From: JAVZJR01 sp964435235
Lineage (GTDB): Archaea > Micrarchaeota > Micrarchaeia > Anstonellales > Bilamarchaeaceae
Assembly (NCBI GenBank): GCA_964435235.1
Contig: CAYSXZ010000032.1
Location: 1-49,191 of the forward strand
Length of the DNA stretch: 49,191 nucleotides
Direction of reading: 5' to 3'
Below, piece after piece: positions 30,810-37,577 of this stretch (the first letter of the stretch is position 1; each line of letters begins with the position of its first letter). The notes below the pieces were generated by a model, which was given only the letters and a program-made list of their open reading frames with translations, had not been told where the DNA came from and did no database searches. A program made the translations under genes and the position numbers.

Positions 30810-32321
30810 ATGTCGCAAATATTGGTTGTTAGAGGAAAAAAAGCCGATGACCATCCTGCATCGACAAGATGGAAAAAATTTAAGGATATTATACATAACG
30901 CCAAGTGCTACTTGCAAAAAAGAAGGGAAAATGTTATTAAGAAAGCGATGGAACACGGAAATACTGGAAAAGTGTTAAGACTATTAAATAGGATCAATGA
31001 TGAGAGCAAAAAGGATTGTATAGACTACTTAGAGAAGGAAAATACGAAATATAGTTATAGCGACTGCAAAAGGATTTATGTGATGGCAAAACAGGAAGGT
31101 GGCGCGTATCCTGATTTAGTTGTAAAGGTATATAAGAAGCTTAACGAAAATGAAAAGAGCAAGTTTTTGAGTATAATAAACAAAGAAATCGAAGAAAAAC
31201 TCCGTTATTTGAAATGGAGTGGTATAGTTGATGAAAGCTTCAAAACTGTAATGAAAATTTACGGTGAAATAGGAAATAGTGATGAAAGTACAAACCTTAC
31301 AAAATATTGGGATATATTAAGAGATATAGTTTATGGTGGAAGCAAAAATTCTCTTTCTGTTAGGATGTTTGCACTCGACGTTCTTTACGCAAGTAACTAC
31401 GGAAGCATCGAATTCTGGAAAAGCGTAGTGGCAGTAAATGGAAATGGCGACCAGCATGAGCTTGCGAAATATGGTTTAAAACTTCTTTTGAGAAAAGAAA
31501 CAGAAGGAAGTGAGCAGTTTTTTTTAGAAAATCTTGATGGAGTTGCAAAAAAATTAGTAGAAGTTAGTTGCATGCCTGAACTCGGAAGAGAGGAAAAGAA
31601 GAGGCTGCTAAGCTTTATTGCTTCTACCCTTTGTAATGGCAGTGATGAACAGAAACTTGCTCTCCTAGGAGCTCTTAATTCGTCAAAAAAACTTCATGCT
31701 GGATTGAGAGATAGCAAAATGGTTGAAGCTATTTTGAAAATTCTAAATAGGTACAACAAAACATACCTAGATGAATTTAGTAGATTGGAAGAGGGGTTAA
31801 AAGCGGCAAAGAAAAAAAGAGAGAACGTCAAAGAAGAATTGTTTTTCAGTATAGATGAATTCATCTCAAAGGTTGAAAAGGAATTAGATAAATATAGATT
31901 GACAGAAGAGCTTGTGTTAGCTGCTCTCCTTTTTCTTTCTAGAATACAGTGGTGCCCCGAGGAGTTAAAGAATAGATTATTTGATCTTCTTAAAATTGGA
32001 AGCGAAAATGATAAAATTGTGAAAAGAATTGCGAAAGCACTCAGGTACAGCAAGATTAGTAATAGCGAGATTAACGAGATACCTCTAAAGAAAATGATAA
32101 CTGCTCTTTTAGATTCTGCTTATATAGATGACAATATCGCTGCAGGAGAGATTTTGATTATGCTTCAAGGTTCGGAAGAAGCAAAAAGACTTATTAGAGA
32201 AGCTGCGATACCTGAATTAAAAGACCTTATTGATGACGAGAAATTGGATAAGAAAAAGAAGGAGAATATAATCAATATTCTCGAACAACTCAAAAAAATG
32301 AATGCGACCGCCGGGATTTGA
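30810..32321 (+). CDS. unrecognised 503-aa alpha-helical (solenoid-like) protein
   Basis: Rich in Lys, Glu and Leu, with repeated amphipathic helices, for example KVLRLLNRINDESKKDCIDY, LALLGALNSSKKLHAGLRDS and EELVLAALLFLSRIQW. A HEAT/ARM-like fold is likely but no clean repeat is visible. It carries a charged, possibly coiled-coil middle (ARLEEGLKAAKKKR-like stretch near residue 330). No enzyme motif. The last six codons and the stop lie inside the tRNA-Gly gene on the opposite strand, so the C-terminus MNATAGI is partly antisense tRNA. This suggests truncation or junction at the tRNA. Confidence 0.7.
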   Translation: MSQILVVRGKKADDHPASTRWKKFKDIIHNAKCYLQKRRENVIKKAMEHGNTGKVLRLLNRINDESKKDCIDYLEKENTKYSYSDCKRIYVMAKQEGGAYPDLVVKVYKKLNENEKSKFLSIINKEIEEKLRYLKWSGIVDESFKTVMKIYGEIGNSDESTNLTKYWDILRDIVYGGSKNSLSVRMFALDVLYASNYGSIEFWKSVVAVNGNGDQHELAKYGLKLLLRKETEGSEQFFLENLDGVAKKLVEVSCMPELGREEKKRLLSFIASTLCNGSDEQKLALLGALNSSKKLHAGLRDSKMVEAILKILNRYNKTYLDEFSRLEEGLKAAKKKRENVKEELFFSIDEFISKVEKELDKYRLTEELVLAALLFLSRIQWCPEELKNRLFDLLKIGSENDKIVKRIAKALRYSKISNSEINEIPLKKMITALLDSAYIDDNIAAGEILIMLQGSEEAKRLIREAAIPELKDLIDDEKLDKKKKENIINILEQLKKMNATAGI

Positions 32322-32374
32322 ACCCGGGTCGTTGGCTTGGAAGGCCAAAATCCTGACCACTAGACTACGGTCGC
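32303..32374 (-). tRNA. tRNA-Gly (anticodon TCC)
   Basis: 72 nt. Acceptor GCGACCG pairs with CGGTCGC, discriminator A. The anticodon stem is TTGGC/GCCAA with loop CTTCCAA, giving TCC. The T-arm has loop TTCAAAT. CCA is not encoded. The 5' end lies one base after the tpiA stop codon on the same strand. The 3' end is overlapped by the solenoid protein gene on the other strand. Confidence 0.95.
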
Positions 32375-32375
32375 A

Positions 32376-33029
32376 TTAGAAGACTGATGCAAACTCTCTC
32401 AGAATGGATTTTGGGTCTTGCGCTTTTACAAATGCGCTTGCTACAAGAATTCCATCAGTGCCCAATTCCAGCGCTTTTTTAACATCCTCCTTGGTGCTCA
32501 CTCCTGCACCACAAAGAATGTTTACCTTAGTGCTCAAATCTTTTATTTTATTTACGGTTTCTGTTATCACCTCTGGTTTTGTGGTTGAAACGCTCTTTCC
32601 GCTGCCTATAAGTTCTGGTGGCTCTATTGCAACATGAATCGGAGCAAGGGCGGCTATCTCGGCGGCTTCTTGAGGGCTTTCTGCGCATGCGATAGTCTCG
32701 AGTGTTAAGGCGTGAAGATGGCCGAGTACTCTTTTGATGTCCTCCATCCCAATTCTTTTTTCGGAATGATTTACAAGCGAGCCCTTTACTGATAAAGATT
32801 TGAGAAGCTCTGCTGGAATAGAGCCTGTATGCGCACCAGGAGGGTATGGGTCGGTATGTTGGGCGAAAACATCAGAGAACCTCTCTGCAGCTTCTTTGAG
32901 AAATGGTGCTGGCGGGCAGATTACTATCCTTACTCCGGTCTCTTCTACCACTTCGCTTGCGATATCTGTAAATAAGAGGGCTTTGCTTATTGTTTCCGAA
33001 TATGTTTTGAGATTGAGAACAATCACCAA
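32376..33029 (-). CDS. tpiA: triosephosphate isomerase, archaeal short form
   Basis: Interconverts dihydroxyacetone phosphate and glyceraldehyde 3-phosphate. 217 aa, the short archaeal type. NLKTY carries the active-site Asn/Lys, NHSEKR the catalytic His, AIEPPELIG the catalytic Glu, and CGAGVS the phosphate site. No ATG is available: the frame begins TTG GTG after AAGGTGAT, so start is TTG 33029 or GTG 33026. It lies between tRNA-Gln (19 bp upstream) and tRNA-Gly (1 bp downstream) on the same strand, so a shared transcript is plausible. Confidence 0.93.
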   Translation of the reverse strand: MVIVLNLKTYSETISKALLFTDIASEVVEETGVRIVICPPAPFLKEAAERFSDVFAQHTDPYPPGAHTGSIPAELLKSLSVKGSLVNHSEKRIGMEDIKRVLGHLHALTLETIACAESPQEAAEIAALAPIHVAIEPPELIGSGKSVSTTKPEVITETVNKIKDLSTKVNILCGAGVSTKEDVKKALELGTDGILVASAFVKAQDPKSILREFASVF

Positions 33030-33061
33030 ATCACCTTGAATACAAATTAGCCCCGAGCGGA

Positions 33062-33078
33062 TTCTCGTTCTAATAGAT
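33062..33078 (-). other. tRNA-Gln intron 2 (T-loop, 17 nt)
   Basis: In tRNA orientation, exon TTCG pairs with intron CGAG as the central 4-bp helix. The bulges are AAA (cut AA^A) and AAT (cut AA^T). The interior is a very short hairpin (TCT/AGA). Splicing restores the T-loop TTCGAAT between stem halves AGCGG and CCGCT. Confidence 0.8.
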
Positions 33079-33114
33079 TTCGAACCGCTGTCCCAAGGTC
33101 CAGAGCCTTGTATC

Positions 33115-33145
33115 TTATCAGCCCATAAATCTTCATTTATGGTCC
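33115..33145 (-). other. tRNA-Gln intron 1 (D-arm, 31 nt)
   Basis: In tRNA orientation, exon GTCA pairs with intron TGAT as the central 4-bp helix. The 3-nt bulges are AGG (cut AG^G) and AAG (cut AA^G). The intron interior forms a hairpin CCATAAAT-GAAG-ATTTATGG. Splicing yields ...GTCAAG-GATACAAGG..., a normal D-arm. Bulge-helix-bulge introns are removed by the archaeal tRNA endonuclease. Confidence 0.85.
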
Positions 33146-33226
33146 CTTGACCACTAGACTACGGGGCTATTTACAAAGTTAATATTAGACATAATTTATT
33201 AAAACAATTACTGACTAGAAATTATC

Positions 33227-34390
33227 ATGCTTCTCACTGAAAAATATTCGCCGAAGAGCATAGACGAGATGGTAGGAAATGATGAAGCAAGAGAAAAAAT
33301 AAAAAAATGGATGCTTAACTGGCTCGGCGGTAAAAAAAGGAGACCGCTTTTGGTTTATGGCCCATCCGGGGTTGGAAAAACATCTGCGGCATACGCTCTA
33401 ATGAGAGAGTTTGACCTAGAACTTATTGAAATGAATGCCAGCGAGTTGCGAAATAGAGAACGAATGGAGGCCGTTGTCAAATCTGCGATGCTTGCTGGTA
33501 CTCTTAGCGGAAAAATAAAGATTATTCTTATAGATGATGTTGATGTCTTCGCGGGAAAAAAGGACAGCGGAGGACCTGCTGCGCTTGCGGCACTCCTCAA
33601 GGAGACAAACTGTCCCGTATTACTAACTGCTACTGATGCATGGGACAAGAAACTAGCTACTATAAGAAGCGAATGCGAACTTGTTGAGATGAAGAGAGTA
33701 AACAAGATCGCTATAAGAAAGTTGATTGAGAGGATTATAAAAAGCGAGGGCATGAACATCGAAGAAGCAGATATTAATAGAATAATAGAAAATGCAAACG
33801 GAGATGTTCGCTCAGCGCTTAATGATCTGCAAACAGGAAAGACAAGCCTAAGAGATAGAGAAAAGGATATTTTCATGAAGATGAAAACTCTATTCAAAGC
33901 ATCGACATGGGTGGAAGCGAGAAGCGTTGCTTACGGAGACGTCGATTTTGATATTCTGAAATTTTGGATCGATGAAAACATTCCAAATGAATATGAGGAT
34001 ATAAATGAGATAGCTGCTGCCTACAATTGGCTTTCAAGGTCTGATGTTTTTGAAGGTAGGATAGCAAAGAGCAGCTGGGTTCTTCTTAAATATTCAATAG
34101 ACCTAGCAACTACTGGTGTAGCACTTTCTAAAAGAAGGATGTATAACAAGTTTACCAGATACTCCTTTCCAACATATCTGCGAGAGATGAGTAGGGCTGC
34201 ACAGTCGAGGAGCATCGCAAAGAGTGTTGGTACAAAGATCGGTAGAAGAACATACGCCAATGCAAAAGAAGCGTTGGAGATGTTGCCGATTATATCTCTG
34301 CAGATGAAAAATAACTTAGAAAGTATAATAGCATACTACGAGCTAAATGAGGATGAAGTTGATTTTATAGTAAGTAAAGAATCTAAATGA
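33227..34390 (+). CDS. rfcL: replication factor C large subunit (clamp loader)
   Basis: AAA+ subunit of the archaeal clamp loader that, with RfcS, loads PCNA onto DNA. 387 aa. LTEKYSPKSIDEMVGN opens the protein. Walker A is GPSGVGKT at 45-52 and Walker B is IILIDDVDVF near 100. The sensor/arginine-finger region follows, and DVRSALNDLQ is the RFC box VIII-like segment. The C-terminus is short, with no evident PIP box, unlike many longer RfcL. An AT-rich element around 33192-33204 is suitably placed as TATA box for this gene and for tRNA-Gln. Confidence 0.93.
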   Translation: MLLTEKYSPKSIDEMVGNDEAREKIKKWMLNWLGGKKRRPLLVYGPSGVGKTSAAYALMREFDLELIEMNASELRNRERMEAVVKSAMLAGTLSGKIKIILIDDVDVFAGKKDSGGPAALAALLKETNCPVLLTATDAWDKKLATIRSECELVEMKRVNKIAIRKLIERIIKSEGMNIEEADINRIIENANGDVRSALNDLQTGKTSLRDREKDIFMKMKTLFKASTWVEARSVAYGDVDFDILKFWIDENIPNEYEDINEIAAAYNWLSRSDVFEGRIAKSSWVLLKYSIDLATTGVALSKRRMYNKFTRYSFPTYLREMSRAAQSRSIAKSVGTKIGRRTYANAKEALEMLPIISLQMKNNLESIIAYYELNEDEVDFIVSKESK

Positions 34391-35897
34391 AATTTGAAAT
34401 CTTAGTTTGGCCTACCAGAGGCTGTTTCTTTTCTGGATTGAATGTTGGTTTTTGCATCTTATTTTCTAGCTTTCCGATCATTCTCCTTTTCATTATGGTG
34501 AGTATTTCCTTCATCTTCTTCTCCTTTCTAAACGATGACCAATAATAATACTCGTCCCTTGTTCCCTTTGTCATTAAGATGTAGACCTCCCCTTTCTTAA
34601 GTCTTGCTGCACGACCGCGCCTCTGTATGCTTCTTATCTCGCTAGGAACTGGCTCGTAGAAGATGACTGCATCAACTGCCGGGACATCCAGACCTTCCTC
34701 TCCTATGCTACTGGCAATTAACACATCGAAAAGGCCAGAACGGAACTCCTCCATCGTCTTCTCTTGCATCTTCCTTGTAAAGGTGCCCTTTTTTCCAACA
34801 AACTGCTTTGCAGGTATACCAATCTTCGATAGCTCGTTTTCGATTTTGGTTATCTGATCTCGGTATTGGGCAAAGATTATAATCTTCTTTCCAGAAAGAG
34901 ACCTTACCAAATCTAGAAGCTTGCCCAATTTAGGATGCTCATTATCATTTTCAAAAATTAATCTCTTCAGTTCAGCAAATTTTTTCTCGTGCAGCAGTCG
35001 TTTTGCAGATTTGCTTTGTTTCTCCTCTATCTTTTTAACATATTGCCTCAGTGCGTGCAATCCCTGGGTCTCAAGAAGCTCTGACATATGAAGAAGGTTA
35101 AGCAGAATAGAATATTCTACAAGTGCATGATACTTCAGACCTCTGTCTATGCTCAATATCTTATTCCTCAGATCAAGAAACCTTCCTTTATGTTTGAGCG
35201 GTGGTGGAAAACCCATTCCTGCAAGAGCCCTTGCATGCGATGCCATCATTTCATCAATATTATTTTTTATTTTTTTAAGGAGGGGGGAGAGTTCAACAGG
35301 AATCCAGGTGATTGTGCTTTTCTGAACGTATTGTGCAACATCTTCATCGAATGATGTTCGTATTTCTATGTTTTTGATTTTTAAATTATTGACGACCTCT
35401 TCTATCCTTTCCCTTTTTCCTCCTGGAGATGCGGTGAGACCAACAAAAAGCGTATTGTTGAGTTTATCTGCAATAGAGACATAAGCGTAATCACCAACTG
35501 CCCGGTGGCATTCGTCAAAGATGCATAGGGAAAAATCTGACGAGAGAATACCTTCCTCAAGGTCGTTTCTTATTGTTTGAGGTGTTGCAACTATAACCTT
35601 TCTAGCATACATTTCCTTCCTCTTTTTTGGTGGTATGTCTCCAGTTATGAGAGAGACTTCATCGGATGGCATAGAGAGAACATCTAATATACTCTCGTAA
35701 TGTTGTTTCGCTAGTGGTTTTGTTGGGGTGAGGAAGAGGCACCTTCCCTTTTTAGAAAATTCGCGTATGAGCATAAGGGCGATAAGTGTTTTTCCTAAAC
35801 CTGTTGGTAGCACTACCAGTGTTGATCCATTTTCTATTATTGAATTATATATTGCCAACTGATACGCTCGCGGTGTAAGTTTCAAAGACGACCCCAA
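34383..35897 (-). CDS. Hef-like superfamily 2 helicase (helicase part only) with C-terminal PIP-like box
   Basis: 504-aa DECH helicase of the Hef/FANCM/Mph1 group, which acts on stalled or branched replication forks. RAYQLAIYNS is the Q-motif region; LPTGLGKT is Walker A; FDECHRA is motif II; GLTASPG is motif III; ASSIGEEGLDVPAVD and SIQRRGRAAR are motifs V and VI. An insert between the RecA domains (about 200-310) matches the Hef thumb. The XPF nuclease/HhH half of full Hef is absent. The last eight residues QTKISNFI fit Q-x-x-h-x-x-F-h, a PCNA-interacting box. It overlaps rfcL by 8 bp, convergent. Confidence 0.9.
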   Translation of the reverse strand: MGSSLKLTPRAYQLAIYNSIIENGSTLVVLPTGLGKTLIALMLIREFSKKGRCLFLTPTKPLAKQHYESILDVLSMPSDEVSLITGDIPPKKRKEMYARKVIVATPQTIRNDLEEGILSSDFSLCIFDECHRAVGDYAYVSIADKLNNTLFVGLTASPGGKRERIEEVVNNLKIKNIEIRTSFDEDVAQYVQKSTITWIPVELSPLLKKIKNNIDEMMASHARALAGMGFPPPLKHKGRFLDLRNKILSIDRGLKYHALVEYSILLNLLHMSELLETQGLHALRQYVKKIEEKQSKSAKRLLHEKKFAELKRLIFENDNEHPKLGKLLDLVRSLSGKKIIIFAQYRDQITKIENELSKIGIPAKQFVGKKGTFTRKMQEKTMEEFRSGLFDVLIASSIGEEGLDVPAVDAVIFYEPVPSEIRSIQRRGRAARLKKGEVYILMTKGTRDEYYYWSSFRKEKKMKEILTIMKRRMIGKLENKMQKPTFNPEKKQPLVGQTKISNFI

Positions 35898-35936
35898 GAG
35901 ATATTGTCTAAAAGGATATTAAATGATTGATGTTAA

Positions 35937-36806
35937 CTAGACGAACTCCCCATAAGCTTTTGAAAGATCGATTTGCAACTCGTGTTCAACAAGCGGTTTA
36001 TCTTTTATTTGCGGCAGAAGATCTTCGTAAGTTGGTTTTTCTTCCTTGTAAAAAAGGCCTATCGGTACCTTCCTGTAATCTGTTTTTACATCCTCCTCTG
36101 CCTTTTCCCTAGCTTTCTCTTTGTTTCTCGGATCGTGGTTTGCGTCCTCAAGCTTGTAAATGCGTTCCCTAAACCATTCATAGGTGTTGTGCTTGTTGAA
36201 TGTTACGCATGGCTGGAATACATCAACGAGCGCAAATCCCTTATGCTCAATTGCGCCCTTTAAAAGCTGTTTCAGATGAGCTGGGTCTCCTGTGAATCCC
36301 CGCGCTACATATGTTGCACCGCCATTTATTGCTGTGAGGATTGGATTGAAAGGCATCTCTATAACTCCTTCTGGTGTGGTCTTTGTTTTCATGCCAATAA
36401 GAGAGGTTGGTGATGCTTGACCTGTTGTAAGCCCATATATCTGATTATTATGTACGATATAAGTAAGGTCATAGTTTCGTCTCATTATGTGCATAAAATG
36501 CCCCATGCCTATTCCATAACCATCTCCGTCCCCTCCCTCTGCGATAACAGTAAGCCTAGTATTCGCAAGTCTTATTGCAGAAGCGACTGGTAACGGTCTT
36601 CCATGAAGTCCTTCGAACCCATATGTATTAATATAATGATTTGTTTTTCCACTGCAGCCTATTCCAGTTACGATTACTATCTCGTGCTGCGGTTTCCCAA
36701 TCTCTGCGAGCGCGCCCTTCAGTGCAGTTAGTAAGCCGTAGTTACCGCAACCAGGACACCACTGTGGTTTTTCTTTGACATTCAAATCGTTTATCGTTGC
36801 AGCCAT
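35937..36806 (-). CDS. 2-oxoacid:ferredoxin oxidoreductase, beta subunit
   Basis: TPP- and Fe-S-binding subunit of the enzyme that oxidatively decarboxylates 2-oxoacids to acyl-CoA, reducing ferredoxin. About 289 aa. WCPGCGNYG, GIGCSG and FQPCVTF supply the cluster cysteines. GGDGDGYGIG with NNQIYGLTTGQ is the TPP/Mg motif. ATG 36806 is chosen because AGAGGTGAT precedes it. Pyruvate versus 2-oxoglutarate cannot be decided. It is separated from the alpha subunit by a methyltransferase gene, all on the minus strand with 4-8 bp gaps. Confidence 0.92.
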   Translation of the reverse strand: MAATINDLNVKEKPQWCPGCGNYGLLTALKGALAEIGKPQHEIVIVTGIGCSGKTNHYINTYGFEGLHGRPLPVASAIRLANTRLTVIAEGGDGDGYGIGMGHFMHIMRRNYDLTYIVHNNQIYGLTTGQASPTSLIGMKTKTTPEGVIEMPFNPILTAINGGATYVARGFTGDPAHLKQLLKGAIEHKGFALVDVFQPCVTFNKHNTYEWFRERIYKLEDANHDPRNKEKAREKAEEDVKTDYRKVPIGLFYKEEKPTYEDLLPQIKDKPLVEHELQIDLSKAYGEFV

Positions 36807-36810
36807 ATAA

Positions 36811-37569
36811 TCACCTCTTTTCAAGAACCCAAATCATCTCCTCGCTTTTTCTACCGAATGCCGTTCGGTCGAAGTCCCCATAGAGCGCAACAATCCTGTA
36901 ACCACAGAGTTCAAAGAGATGCTGCGCTTCATACCTAAAGATATATCTGAGATAGAGCCGATATCTCTTCTCCGACAACTTCTTTCCATTTTTCCAGCGC
37001 TCTACATAGATGTTCGTCTTGTTTAGCTGGCTGTATCTGTCGAAAACAACATCTTCGTAGGTTTTGGTTACGATACCGCTTTTTCTATCTTCATTCTGTT
37101 CCATCAACCTTTTCTGCATCCCTTCAATTATGTAATTATAGTCTGGGACAAAGAAGTTTATTATCAGCCTTCCGCCTTTCTTCAGAATCCGCAGGATATT
37201 CGCGAGCGTTGCCTTCTGCTCTTCAACTGTAAGCGCATGAAGGAATGTCCTGTATGGTATTATCACAAGGTCAAATTTTTTTCTTTTTATTACAAAATTT
37301 CGCATGTCGCCCTGTATCCACGGTATTGAAAGACCTTCGGCAAGTGCCTTCTTGTTTGCTATCTCAAGCATCTGTCGCGAGATATCCATCCCAACAATCG
37401 AGACACCAGCTCTTGCAATAGGTATTGTTATCCGCCCTGTTCCGCAACCGATTTCAAGAACTGACTTTGCCTTTTTTGCTTCAGAAACATAGAACTCAAT
37501 ATCGCCTGGCTGACCACGAAAAATCTCATCATAAAGCTTAGCAAATCTATCATATTCGCTTTCCTGCAT
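36811..37569 (-). CDS. class I SAM-dependent methyltransferase
   Basis: 252 aa. Motif I VLEIGCGTGRITIPIA, then VGMDISRQML (acidic post I), DLVIIPYRTFLHAL (motif II region) and ILKKGGRLIINFFVPD. The C-terminal part has YRYRLYLRYIFRYEAQHLFE-like aromatic/basic content. The substrate is unknown. Its gene lies between the alpha and beta subunit genes of the oxidoreductase, 8 bp after the first and 4 bp before the second, so all three are probably one operon. The start follows an AGGTGAG Shine-Dalgarno sequence. Confidence 0.85.
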   Translation of the reverse strand: MQESEYDRFAKLYDEIFRGQPGDIEFYVSEAKKAKSVLEIGCGTGRITIPIARAGVSIVGMDISRQMLEIANKKALAEGLSIPWIQGDMRNFVIKRKKFDLVIIPYRTFLHALTVEEQKATLANILRILKKGGRLIINFFVPDYNYIIEGMQKRLMEQNEDRKSGIVTKTYEDVVFDRYSQLNKTNIYVERWKNGKKLSEKRYRLYLRYIFRYEAQHLFELCGYRIVALYGDFDRTAFGRKSEEMIWVLEKR

Positions 37570-37577
37570 TTTCTCAC

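Larger units (their letters stand above)
33048..33168 (-). tRNA. tRNA-Gln (anticodon CTG) with two introns
   Basis: 121-nt gene. Acceptor AGCCCCG pairs with CGGGGCT, discriminator A. The anticodon stem is CAAGG/CCTTG with loop CTCTGGA, giving CTG. Two insertions must be removed to complete the cloverleaf: 31 nt in the D-arm (between positions 22 and 23) and 17 nt in the T-loop (between 59 and 60). Removal restores D-arm GTCT...GGAT and T-arm AGCGG TTCGAAT CCGCT, giving a 73-nt tRNA. Both junctions fit a bulge-helix-bulge. The anticodon loop itself has no intron. Confidence 0.92.

Noticed and set aside
33048..33168. tRNA-Gln as a degenerate pseudogene
   Set aside because: Both insertions have consistent bulge-helix-bulge geometry and their exact removal restores a perfect cloverleaf, which decay would not produce.
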